From Hygrophila difformis (taxonomy: Eukaryota; Streptophyta; Magnoliopsida; Lamiales; Acanthaceae), in assembly GCA_030278955.1 (NCBI GenBank), contig JAOANR010000004.1, forward strand, positions 13,132,428-13,196,427: DNA of 64,000 nucleotides. The letters are read 5' to 3'. Below, piece after piece: positions 23,201 to 34,901 of this stretch. Positions within the stretch are counted from its first letter, which is position 1, and the number at the start of each line of letters is the position of its first letter. The notes beneath the pieces are model-generated. The model ran no database searches, was not told where the DNA came from, and worked only from the letters and a program-made list of their open reading frames with translations. Made by a program: the position numbers and the translations under genes.

Positions 23201-24800
23201 CTCTGATCTCTACCGGTAAATACATTTGAAATGAGAGTTCAATGTTGTGTTCCATACTACTGTTTCCTGCCTTTCTGACGACATCTCTCTCTCGGACACT
23301 TGCTCTTGCAGGAGGAATGAAGAACTTATTAAAGAACACAGCACTCCAGCTCCTGGATCGCAGGATTTATATTTCCCAACCCAATATGCCCAGTCCTTCA
23401 TTTCTCAGTGTAGAGCTTGCTTCTGGAAACAACATTTGTCGTACTGGAGGCATCCCCAGTACAACGCCATCAGATTCTTCATGACGGCTGTTATTGGAGT
23501 TGTATTTGGAGTCATATTTTGGGACAAAGGACAGCAAATGTAAGTCGAGGGAAATCCTTTAGAGATATTAACTTTTAGGGATACGTGGCATCCCTTGTCT
23601 CTTTTGGTGGTTTTATTCCTTGCTCAATTCAATTTTAAACAATGCAGGACTAAACAACAAGATCTGATGAATCTACTTGGAGCCATGTACGCTGCAGTTC
23701 TGTTTCTTGGAGGAACAAACACCTCTGCTGTTCAGTCAGTGGTAGCAGTAGAAAGAACTGTTTTCTACCGCGAAAAGGCTGCAGGGATGTATTCGCCATT
23801 GCCTTATGCATTTGCGCAGGTACAAACTACAAAGCCAAGATTCCTTTTGTCCTCTGAGAGTATTCAAGGCTTCCTCCGTTTCTAAACTAATTTATTTATT
23901 GTTTTTTCTTTTTCCTGATACTCCAATCATAGGTTACCATTGAGACCCTTTACATTGCGGTTCAGACCTTCATATACAGCCTTCTCCTTTATTCCATGAT
24001 TGGATTCGAGTGGAAGGCTGATAAGTTCTTCTGGTTCTACTTCTTCGTGTTCTTTTGCTTTGTCTACTTCACTTCGTACGGAATGATGCTTGTCGCCCTC
24101 ACTCCAAATTACCAGATAGCTGCAATTGTTATGTCATTTTTCCTCAGTTTCTGGAACTTGTTCTCAGGCTTCCTCATCCCAAGAACGGTAATTGCATCAA
24201 GCCGATTAAACTTACATTCGATTTTCATTTACGTCTCTAGTGGCCTATTAACCATTCATAATGTTCTATGAAAAGGACTACTTGTGAAATTGAAGTTTGG
24301 AATCTAAAGTTTGAATTAATTATGTTACCTTCAAAAGTATATGTACATAAAATTATCATATAGAGCTTAAAATGGCAGCTTACCATCACCCTGGAGCTTT
24401 TTTTTTTCCGTTCAAAACAAAAGTCGTTTGAGGAGTAAAAGTCGAGTTTTACCACCACCCTCGATGCTTGGCCAATTATCGATCCTACTATGCAACATTA
24501 ACTCTCATACTGGCTTGTTCTATTTTGCAGCAAATTCCAATATGGTGGAGATGGTACTATTGGGCTTCTCCGGTGGCTTGGACCATATATGGTCTGTTCA
24601 CATCACAGGTGGGCGACAAGGATGAACCACTCGAGGTGCCTGGGTTTGGCGACGTTCCACTGAAGCAATTCCTAAAACAGTATCTGGGGTTCGAGTATGG
24701 CTTCCTGCCGGCTGTTGCTGTAGCACACGTCGCATGGGCAGTTCTTTTCTGTCTCATATTTGCCTTTAGCATAAAGTACCTCAACTTCCAGAACAGGTGA
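20232..24800 (+). pseudogene. Full-size PDR/ABCG transporter pseudogene lacking NBD2
   Basis: The exons I can place are 20,232-20,593, 20,712-20,832, 20,919-20,992, 21,172-21,256 (Walker A GPPGAGKT), 21,338-21,617, 21,689-21,779 (signature ISGGQKKR), 21,861-22,761 (Walker B region, TMD1), 22,859-23,215, 23,312-23,539, 23,648-23,819, 23,933-24,187 and 24,531-24,800 (ending YLNFQNR). Intact family members of about 1,400-1,450 residues export hydrophobic compounds across the plasma membrane. This copy is broken several times. Exon 3 is internally deleted and out of frame, and about 11 bp are lost after LDFSGR. Near 23,040 the frame jumps from GGFIIAKD in TMD1 to the linker PGVPDIKDGYNPATWML, removing the end of TMD1 and all of NBD2. 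Most splice sites are still good, so the decay looks recent. Confidence 0.85.
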
Positions 24801-25465
24801 TGGGAGTCTTCTTCAATACAGTTAAAAGTTTGGTAAAGTTTCCCTTTTTTTTTCTTTTTTTTTTGTTTTCTTAAAGTTGAATGTTTTCTTTCTGAGAGAA
24901 GTGTATAGAAATTGTTGCTTGTACACAGTTTCTTGTTTCACTTTCCACTGCTTTGGCTGTGCAAAGGGATCTTTGAGACAATTGGTTTTTGTTTATCATG
25001 ATTGCTTTTCCATTGTCCTCCTCATTGTATAAAGAGTACTATTACTAGCAGTATTTGGATATTGTGCACAACAATAAAATGTTATATTGGTATGAATACA
25101 TGCCAATGTATCCGTTTTTAGGAAATTCGGAGTTGGTTTGAGGGTTGGGGTTTGATTCTCCACTGTTGTTTATTTATTTGTTTATTTATTTATTTTTACT
25201 CTTTTTCATATTTGTGCAGCATAATAATGTTATACTCACAAGGACAATATGTACTTATTTTTTATTCTTTAAACCGCTAAGCCCTAAAGTTAAATACCAA
25301 ATAATTATTCCTTCAAAAGCTAATCTCTACAGCTAACCCATTCATTACCTTATAGAATAGAGTGTGCTTCACCAAAAAAATTGGAATTCATGATCATTTT
25401 AGTAGTCCAAGTCTAATCTTTTAACGGGGGTGCCTCCGTTAAATATATGATCGGGTTTCTAATTT
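24801..25465. other. Intergenic, 3' flank of the transporter relic
   Basis: T-rich runs and simple AT-rich sequence are present. I see no gene or clear element. Confidence 0.5.
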
Positions 25466-25484
25466 CACAATTCATTCAATTTAT

Positions 25485-25795
25485 TTATTTTTTTTTTTTT
25501 GAGAGTAAAATTTTATTCCAAAGCGCTGGAAAGCCAGCAAAACAAGGTGCAATCATACAGCGTTACAAGGTGAACCAGCCATTCCTTGCTACACAGACAC
25601 AGTCAACTCAGCCAAGGGAAAGGAAGTAACACCGAGAAAGGCATCAGTGGCCAGCACAGACACAGACACACACTCAAATCAAATACATTACCAGATCACC
25701 CTCACTCCATACCCTTTCCTAGTTCCACTCTTCGACTCGACCTTGCCCAAATTAGCTGCCCCACGCTTCGCCAATCGCCAATCAGTGCCCCAAAA
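25485..25795 (-). mobile_element. 5'-truncated poly(A) retroinsertion (LINE 3' end or mRNA retrocopy)
   Basis: A 19-bp direct repeat, cacaattcattcaatttat, flanks the segment at 25,466-25,484 and 25,796-25,814. On the minus strand the insert ends in AATAAA about 15 bases before a poly(A) run (seen as T at 25,485-25,500). These are hallmarks of target-primed reverse transcription. At 311 bp with no recognisable ORF, it could be the 3' UTR of a LINE or of a host mRNA. Confidence 0.8.
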
Positions 25796-25841
25796 CACAA
25801 TTCATTCAATTTATACATGCCTCCAACCTACAATTAAAATA

Positions 25842-26534
25842 CGCCGAAAAAAAATACGCCGACGTTATGGTGCGGATGGCACCGTTGTGCGGACATGCGG
25901 AGGCACTTTTTGGTCGTTGATCAATTTTCATTATCCAATGGTTGAGATTATTTGTAGAGTTAGTTTCGTAATTTTACTTGTTAGATATTTAATTCAGCGA
26001 CATGACATACACGACTCAGCGACGGAGCCAATCCAATTCAGCGACGCGGCCTATGCAATTCAACGACATTATTGTATCGCAACATAGGATATATAATTCA
26101 GCGATATGGCATACACGACTCAGCGACGGAGTCAATCCGATTCAGCGACGCGGCATATGCAATTCAGTGACATTATTGTATTCATTCATCAACACAATTT
26201 TATACATTTAAGCGACATAGTTCTATGCATTTTAAACACATCTCAGCGACGTAGCTCACACAATTCAGCGACATGGCATATGTAATTCAGCGACAAGACC
26301 AGCATAATTCAGCGACTTGATATAGTATATTTCAGCGACATATATGGTTATCTCAGCGACATGTTACACTTATCTCAGCGACATATTTTCGTGATTTTGG
26401 TAAGCAAAAAAGCGGTTATATATTTTTTCACAATTATACCCTTATCAATTTATGGCCATCGGATTGAAATCAACGGTCCACGTTCACGTGCGGACGTACG
26501 GACATCTTTATATGTCCACACCATAACCGCACCC
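25842..26534. mobile_element. MULE-like non-autonomous element
   Basis: A 9-bp direct repeat ATTAAAATA flanks it (25,833-25,841 and 26,535-26,543), the size made by Mutator-type insertion. The ends are imperfect inverted repeats: GTTATGGTGCGGA near 25,866 mirrors TCCACACCATAAC near 26,515, with further matches such as GTTGAT and CCGCA inside. The middle is a minisatellite and no transposase is present. Confidence 0.55.
25985..26400. repeat. TCAGCGACAT minisatellite
   Basis: About fifteen copies of a core (A/T)TTCAGCGAC or CTCAGCGAC followed by a variable 10-20 bases occur between 25,990 and 26,390. The 69-codon frame here is made of the repeat. Confidence 0.8.
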
Positions 26535-26543
26535 ATTAAAATA

Positions 26544-26812
26544 ATTATTCAAATAATTTTTTAATTTTTAGTCCAATTTGTTAGTAAGTACCGAGCATAA
26601 GGCATATATTGACAACACCATATCTTCTTAAAAAAAGTAGGAGTATTCTATTTCCCCGAGCAAAGATCCATTTACCCGGTTGGATCCCGCCCACACTTGA
26701 CATGCCAAAGCTCGATTCGGACTACCCCATCGTGCAGTGCTGTGCTTGGGTCCTTCGTGCTGCCAAAGCCCTTTTGCTCTCGACGATAATTGCACAAACC
26801 GGCACCGGAACA
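26544..26812. other. Intergenic, no supported gene
   Basis: It contains short open frames on both strands (26,609-26,833 plus and 26,628-26,849 minus) with no family I recognise. Confidence 0.4.
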
Positions 26813-26814
26813 TA

Positions 26815-27076
26815 CTTCCTCTGTTCTCTTTGAAACAATACATTTGCATAAAGTGAACTATTCATTAATTAATTTTAATCAATTTTTTATCATAGTTATA
26901 TAAGAAAAAATATAGTTAAGAGAGATATTGTTAGATTCGTCTAATTACATAATTATAACATTACTTTTTTTTATAGTAATTTCTACTTATATATAATTAG
27001 TGTTATTATCATTTAAAAATGTATAACGAACTGCGTGAAACATAAAAGTGGAGCATTTAAAAGAAAACTGAGAAAG
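26815..27076. mobile_element. Stowaway-like MITE
   Basis: TA flanks both sides (26,813-26,814 and 27,077-27,078). The ends are imperfect inverted repeats: CTTCCTCTGTTCTCTTTGAAA at the left against CTTTCTCAGTTTTCTTTTAAA read from the right. The interior is AT-rich. A diverged half copy of the same family, including GTTAGATTCGTCTAAT, is at 42,668-42,818 in opposite orientation. Confidence 0.7.
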
Positions 27077-27105
27077 TATTAGTTACACCAATTAACATGG
27101 TATAA

Positions 27106-27271
27106 GGGGATGAGGACTTAGCCCAAGTGGTTAAGTCCCCTGACTTCCAACCGAAGGTTGGAGGTTCGATTCCCTCCGGCCCCCTATCCCTCCCCTTTAT
27201 TCCCCTTTGTAATTGTGTGGCATGGGCTCCCACCACCCCTTTCTCAGGTCTTCAATGGCTCATCCAAAAAA
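27106..27271 (+). mobile_element. tRNA-derived SINE
   Basis: The 5' end carries RNA polymerase III boxes: TAGCCCAAGTGG (A box, 27,119-27,130) and GGTTCGATTCC (B box, 27,163-27,173). The element ends in a short A run. A perfect 16-bp target duplication, aattaacatggtataa, flanks it at 27,090-27,105 and 27,272-27,287. The acceptor stem does not pair and the T-stem has a mismatch, so this is a SINE head rather than a working tRNA. Confidence 0.92.
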
Positions 27272-27437
27272 AATTAACATGGTATAATCTATTACAAGGC
27301 GAAAAACTGTGAGAAGTTGTTTGGTGCGGATGAGCATTGAACGACAACCCTAAGGATGGGTATGAAGGTTGGCCATTAGTCCAAACTTCAATTCCCCAAT
27401 TTCAAACAATTTGCATCATGGATCTAACTTCTTACTA

Positions 27438-27761
27438 CTTCCTCTCCCATTAATTCTGTCTCACTTTCCTTTTTCGTCCGTCCCATACAATTGTCACATT
27501 TCCCCTTTAGGAAATAATTATATACTTTAATTACCAATCTCTCTCACCACATCACATCAATAAATAAATATATTAAAATTTAACACACACAACTATCACA
27601 TCATACATAAATAAATCAATTAAATATTTAACTTCATTACAATACCGTGCCCACATCACATCACTTTAAACACTAATCTACCCCTATATTAAATACTAAC
27701 TATCCCCACATAAAATACCGTGCCCAAAAGTTTTGGGACACTATTAGTGGGACGGAGGGAG
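27438..27761. mobile_element. Stowaway-like MITE
   Basis: It is flanked by TA (27,436-27,437 and 27,762-27,763). The right end, read inwards, is CTCCCTCCGTCCCACTAATA, typical of Stowaway termini; the left end CTTCCTCTCCCATTAAT is a weaker match. The left 70 bp is also mirrored at 28,787-28,856, so the element boundaries are ambiguous. Confidence 0.6.
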
Positions 27762-27763
27762 TA

Positions 27764-28786
27764 TAATGTAAAATAAAATCATCTATACTATCATTTTATT
27801 TTATTCGTTACATGATATCCAAGCCGGTGGGAGCGCCACACAAATTACAAAGTTTTTACATTACAAAATTACAAGATGAGGGGGGCTTGATCTACTACTC
27901 AAAAGTAATTTGTTGTAGACAGTTAAACAATTAAACATAAAATATAACTATGAACTTACCAAATTTGGCCATTTAATACCCTTAAATTTCTTTTGACAAA
28001 AAATACATCTAAACTTTATTTAGTTTAAAATTTTTACCCTTCTACCTTTCGAAATATCAAATTATACCTCATCAATTTAAAAAATATCTCATTTTGGTAC
28101 TAAGAATTTGAAAAAAAATATCACTCCACCCATTCACTTTTGAAAAGTTTTGTATTAGCGCAAGAATTTGAAAACAATATACAGTATTAGTAATTAATTT
28201 CTCCTTTTAACTTAAATGCAAAAAATATAGTTAACTAATAAAAATAGATTATATTATTTAATATAATAAAATAATATAGAATGAATGATAAATCAAACTA
28301 TATGTATTGTAATATCTTAATTTTGAAAAGTAATTTCATGTTAATTATATTTAGATTCTTATTTTATTTTATTAAAAAAATTCATTTCATTTTCATTTTT
28401 TTCAGATTTTTTTTATTTTTAAATTTTTATTTCATTAGATTTTCTCTAACAATAAATATAGTTATCCAGATAGAAAAAATAGTTTATAATTACAAAAATA
28501 TGCTAAATAAGCATACCCCTAAAAGACTTGGTATCGGAGTATACTATCGATTTTGGGGCTTATAATAATAATGAATTAAAAATAATAAAATTTTATTAAA
28601 TTAAATGATAATATTAACTACCAAATTTTTTTCATAATCAATATGGAAAAGAAAAAATTGAAATAAATATTATGGATTAAAATAATATTTAAAAAATTAA
28701 CAGATAATGGGTTATTGTAATAAAGCGGAGTAATTAGTTGATGAGATATTTTAGTTCATGTTTATGGAGTAAGCTTTTTCTAAAAA
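27764..28786. other. AT-rich intergenic stretch
   Basis: Long A and T runs and AT-rich sequence, with no coding signal. The open frame at 28,281-28,565 is Phe/Ile-rich from T runs and is not supported. The stretch may be interior of a larger MITE bounded by 27,438 and 28,856. Confidence 0.5.
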
Positions 28787-28856
28787 GGGAAATGTGACAA
28801 TTGTAGTAAGACGAATCAAAAAGGAAAGTGAGACATAATTAGTGGGACGAATGGAG
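28787..28856. repeat. Inverted terminal copy of the Stowaway-like left end
   Basis: About 70 bp match the reverse complement of 27,438-27,508 and end in GGGACGAATGGAG before TA (28,857-28,858). It may be the true right terminus of a 1.4-kb element or a fragment of a second insertion. Confidence 0.6.
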
Positions 28857-28858
28857 TA

Positions 28859-29727
28859 ATTTTTTCTAATTTTTAATAGTGAAGGGATATTTATTTTCCA
28901 CTTGCTCTCATCATTTTAGATATGAAAGAAAACTATATATATTTAATTTTTTAACAATAAAAATAATTGATTTTATATTATGTCTACCTGTGTTTGAATT
29001 TTCTTTCATTCATCTTATTATCTCCTTTATTTCCTTTTAATTTTTTGTTGCATGTATTCCAACTATTATTTAAGCAAAAGACTGTGATCTCATGTAATCC
29101 AAAAAACACTATATTCTCATTTTATAACGTCATATTAGTTCAACACTGGTGCATAGCAGGCGAAAAATCTAGTTTTCAATAATTCATTAATTCGCTAGTT
29201 AATATACTTTCAACAATGAGTTATGTATTTTCTATAATCCATCACATAAATCTAATAAATAATGCATTGAATTCAATTATTTATTTATTTACAAAAGATA
29301 ATGACAATAATAGAAGCTTGACCTATCAAATACTATCACCCTCGCAAAAATGTATACCGTCACTTAAGTAGTACTTCATGTTAAGACTTGTCGAAATAAA
29401 AATTGGCTAAACAAATCCATACAAGATCATCATTATTATTATTACTCAAATACCCAATTTTATGATGCAACAGAACAATTTAGACATTTCGTTACCAGGA
29501 AAATCTGTCCAGAAAAATACATCAAACTATGTAATGAGGAAATTTCTCAGCAATTTTCCTAGAATAGCAAAACACAATGAAACAACAGGTGCATAAATTA
29601 CAAGTGCCATTAGGATTAGGCTAACAAACACTTGAAATATAGTAAATAAATTCCCTAACCAATTAATTATGCATATGATCCCACAAGCTGTACAGAGGCT
29701 AAAAACAAGTGCTGCTTCGTTCATTGA
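28859..29727. other. 3' flank of the intact gene
   Basis: AT-rich sequence downstream of the stop codon of the minus-strand gene. It should contain its 3' UTR and poly(A) site. I see no other gene. Confidence 0.5.
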
Positions 29728-32700
29728 TCAGAACATGTTTAGCTCCGATAGATCGTCCATCGGTATTTCAAGGCCCACCGAATCATGGTCCTGCAACCCA
29801 TCCACGTCGAAATTAAACCAACTATTGAAATCCTGCGGCGCCCCAATCTCAGAGTCTACGCCAAGTTCTTCGATGCCATCAATGTCCGGAATGCCAAACT
29901 CCATGGTATCCTTAATCTCTTTTGAAGAGACTGAATGGGCATTAGCCGAAGACATGAACCTAACATCTTTTCTCCTGTTATTGGCAGATTCGACAGAACC
30001 ACTGCCACTGCCCGACGGGTAAGCCATAGAAAGCTGAGCTGTTTTCTGCTTGGGCTTTGATTTTGTTTTCCGCTCGCCTTTGGATCCACCAAGAGACAGG
30101 CGTCCAGTCTTGGCAATATTGTTTTTGCTGGGATCGTCCTTATCTCTGTCCCGATCACTTCTCTTCCCCTTTGCACCCCCTGAGATGCCTCTAAAGCCTG
30201 TGCTGGTCCCAGTGTTTGCCCCGCCAACATCATCCAGTGATACTTCCTTTTTCTTGGCTTTGTTTGCAATTGGCCCATTTTCTTTGCAGAGTAACAAAAG
30301 GCTAATTCAGCATAACGAAAAACATATATATATATACACACACACATATATAATTGAGCCATACTTTAAACAAAATTCTAAGGAACTATATGAACTCAGG
30401 AGAAATTGGTAAGGATATCATGCCATAATTGCAGAATAAGAAACTACCCACTCACCAAAAGAAAGCAGGTCTGATTCTGAAAATTGAGGTGGCGGCGCAA
30501 AGACAATATCCCGCAGTGCAGGCTCAGAAAAACAACTTGCTCCAGTATCTTCATATTTAATGCATCTAGCAAGAGTCCTCTTGACAAAAGCCAAAGCAAC
30601 TTGTTTAGATACCTTTGGAATCCCGTGTTTTGAAGCAAGGCTTCCTCTAGTTGCCTGTCAATTGTTAAATAAAAAATGCACATTAGTACTCAACTCTGGA
30701 TGTATCTTCCAGAATAACGTAAAATAATGAGAATTGGTGCCATACATCTTTGTGATGGCATTTTGAACAAAGTATCACTGTACAAAAATTTTATGTAGTA
30801 CTAAATAGAACAATCATAACTCATATTGGGCAGTCATGCTGGAGAGGAGAATTTATTGTTTATCATTAAAATCAGTGGAGGACCTCTCAGGGAAGTGTCG
30901 AAAAACAGTTGATTCAACTTCTTCAAAATGCAGGTGTGTAAAGGATTGTACATTATCCAACAAGAAATTTATAAGATAAAGGAATCAAGATTTTAAGTAA
31001 ATTCAAAATTAATGAATTTGGGCTCTTTTGCAAACAAAAGAAATATATCAAGCAAGGAATCTAAAGTGACAAGCCCATGTCAAGATACGTGCCTACACCA
31101 GGGCAATGGCTAAAGAATGATTGTCGATAGGCTTTATTCTAAAAGTTTACCCAGCCACTTTCCGTAGGTTTATCATGCGAGCTCAGATAATTCTTTGATT
31201 TGATAAGCTTTAACAAACTTCTTATAACGTTGATATAATTTCAATATCAAACACAACTTTATATTAAGATATTATTGCACTGCCACTCTTATCCTATTAG
31301 CAATCTTCAATACAATATAATAGAGCACTTCCTTAATGACATAACGTGTCCATAAATAGTACCATAAAATTGATGCATAAAAACTACTAATTGATACCAC
31401 AAGTACATATAGCTTTAGAAGTTTTTGACACTGTAAACAAGCCATTTATGCACATAAAACTAACCAAAAGTTTCTTGTATGCCAACTCAACCAGTCTGTC
31501 CATCGCAAACTGCTCAGGGTCCCTGAGGAAAAACAAAACTTTTGTAAAAAACAATGCTCAGTTGCTCACAAGAAGTTTGTATCCATTTATCCCACATATC
31601 TCAAAGCTCAATAGCAACACCGAACAACATATGAAGTGATATATATATACCTCCCAATGGTTTTTTCTTCTTGAACTCCCCAGTATATCTTATCTAGGTA
31701 TGATTTCTTCTTCACAATCTAATGGTCCAACACACACAATGAATTTCGTTCAGTACATATTAATCAGGAAGAAACACACAAGGAAAAGCAATCAGAGTGG
31801 TTCAATTCAAGGTGACCTGTTCATGAAACCCCTTCTGTAGTCGAGCAATTTCTTGGTTGATCCTAACTTCTTTATCATCCAACGCAGGCTGCATTCATGA
31901 AAACAAACTCCTCTAACTTTAGAAAAGACATTTATCAAAATAATTAAAACAGGAAAAAAGGAATTTACAACAGAAATTTTGCACATTTTCACTTTTGTGA
32001 AACTTACCACAGGTTCCACAAACAGGCCTATGCTCTGCAGTTCTAACACAATTTTTTCTCCAAAATCGAGTTGCTCATACTGATAATCAAAGGAAATGCC
32101 ACCATTTTCTGCCTGCAGGCCTTGAGGATCATAATCACATCTTGAAAGTCTAACCAACACCTCAACTTCTGAGCGCACATATCCACTGTCTCTTTGCACC
32201 AGCTCACCATTACATAAATGATTTTGGGCACTAGCATTCCTGTCAACTTCTGCATTTCCGTTACAAGGAAAAATTTTATGGCCATTACCATTTTTCCAAG
32301 TCTGAACACCAAACATTGGCTCACAGAAGTCAAGCCTGTCCATAAATTTAGTTTCAGTACCAAGGAGGCTAGAATCATTAACTGAACCCCTTTGTCTCCC
32401 GAACCCAGCATCTTCAAACTCTTCAATTTCATCATCCAGAATTATGGCTGACAATAACCTTTGATAAATTGGAGTAACCAAATCAAATCCCTTCTCCGAA
32501 TCTGAGCCCCCATACAGAGAAGAGCTATGAAGTTGGGTAACAAACTCCACTTTATCTGTAGAATCCTTGAACTCACTTCCACTTTTTATGGATCTATTTC
32601 TCTGGGAACATAGTGACTCAGATGCTGCCATTTCTTCATGGCAATAATCATCCTGACATAAAGATAATTATCTCAAGTACATTAGATAGCTAGAAAAAAT

Positions 32701-34860
32701 ATTATTAAAGTAGTTCTCCCTAGAAGTCCGAGCTACATATTTAACGTTTTGCAGCCAAACTATGTTCCAGACGCAAGTATGCTTGTGATAAATGGAAGAA
32801 ATATATCAAGTACACACCTGTTTCACATTAAACGAATTGCCATTGCTACATTTCTGAGACAAGCTGGAGCATGATTCCTCAGCCAATTTAAGCTTATCCA
32901 AAGCAAAATGAAACTACTAAGAGTTGAAAACACCAAAAATTGGACATCCACATCAAATTGCATTCAAATAAATACCTGTTGCGACAAGAATGATTTTTCT
33001 TCTGGACCAACAGAAGCAAACAATGCCTCAAATGTCTTCCAAAATGCACTGGAGCATGCATTATCTAAAGCAAGTGAAAATTTCATGAATGAAGGACAGA
33101 GCTCTTAGAAATAAGCAAAAATAAGCAAAAATGATAATTGAAACATACAGTTAGTACTGCTAGCAAGATTTGCAGCTGTAGTGAGTTCTTCGCGATCATC
33201 ATCGGACTCCCCTGGAGAGTCATAATAAATCAGTGAGGACTTAAAGTTAATAACTTCAGTATCCATGAAAGCGTTGGATTCCAGGCCAACTAACATTCAT
33301 CAGGCTAACTATCAAAAGTCAAATCGATCAAGCACCAATTCCCTCTAATATTTTATTCACAATGACAATGAGTGCAACAAAGATACAACAAAAAGCAATA
33401 TCCATAAACCTAAAACCCAAAACAGTGTTAATAAAGGTTTTACCACTGCAATCTGGGGAACCCCCATTTGCCACATGACCAAGTCGAGAAAAGCCTTTGC
33501 GATCCGATAGCTTCTTCAAAGGGCGGCCAGACTTGCTGCAACAATTGACAAGTCGTCATTAGTAAAGAGGAAAATATTAGTATGTAGTGGTGGAATGTTA
33601 GAAGTCATATTCATGTGCAAACAAAAGCAGTTGCCACCTTCCAGTCTTGTCAGGGCCAGACCTAGCATTGCGCAGTGGTTTGGTTGGTACTACATTATCC
33701 AACTTTTCTCTCGTTGGAGAAATGCTGGCCCTAGAAAATGGTGAAACCCTTCCACTACGCCCTTGCCTTCTCACTCCATCACCAATTTCTTCTTTAACCA
33801 TAATTTTGTTCTTTTTCATTGGAATCATAGATGGTCCAACATTCGGACCAGCAATCAGAGTTTTCTCTTCCATGTCTCTGCCCACACCTTTATCATTTAC
33901 TCGGTTATCACCAGCACCAGATTCCTCACTCTCTGACTGTCTTGAAGGGGATGGAACGCTCTCAGTTTTCACTTTAAAATTTTGGTTTCCATTAGATGCA
34001 CTCTTCGGGAGAAGAGATGCATTAATCCCACCAATGCTAACTCGTTGACCAAAATCTGAAGAGGAGCATCCTTCAGGTTGCATCAATGCTTCATCATGGT
34101 TTGATACAGGAATGAGATTTGTCCTCCTTGTCCGTGAGATCTTTTGTGGTCTCTGACCGACCCATTGAGTTATGGGAGGGGAGGATGAACCTGCAGGCAA
34201 GGCACGCTTCCGATTATTAGCCCCACCAACAGAAGAGGTTTTGTTTACTCCTTGAGGCTGCTCCCAGCTCTCCAAAGTTCCAGGCAAACGAGGACTATTA
34301 GCTGTAACCATAGACCCACTGCGTGGGGCCCTCGAGGCCTTCCCTTTTACAATTGGACCAGAGGACATAGCATGGTTTTCATCATGATTATTCAACCTAA
34401 AAAGGTAAGCAGCACAAATGTCAACAACAAATTGCAAGGTTTTGAGTTAAAACAAGCAAGTGTAAATTCATTGCTATTCACCATCATAATCTAACTAACT
34501 TCAACTCAATTAACAATTAACAACAGAAAAATGTACAAAGAAATGATAACCAGCTGGCATCTATGCACACATGGAGAATGAGATGTACGTACTTCACATT
34601 GACTTTTCCTAAGGGTCGCTCCTTGATTGGTCCACCAGAAACATCCCTTGAGACAGGATACTTTTCTTGCTCATTTTTCAAGGTTATTCTAGCTGCAGAA
34701 CCAGTAGGAGATGGCATAGGATCTAATTTGTTGCTGCCACCAGAAGCTCCGGGTCTGTCATATATAGTTACAACATATTAACATCAAATATTCGAACAAA
34801 ATAAACATGTGAAGAAAATGAAAGTATCATCAGGAATACCACCATGACCATATATAACAC

Positions 34861-34901
<41 letters not shown>

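Noticed and set aside
27106..27185. tRNA gene suggested by clear A and B boxes
   Set aside because: The acceptor arm does not pair, the T-stem has a mismatch, and the segment is the head of a SINE with poly(A) and target duplication.
28281..28565. 94-codon Phe/Ile-rich frame
   Set aside because: It is produced by T-rich DNA, with no start context or similarity.
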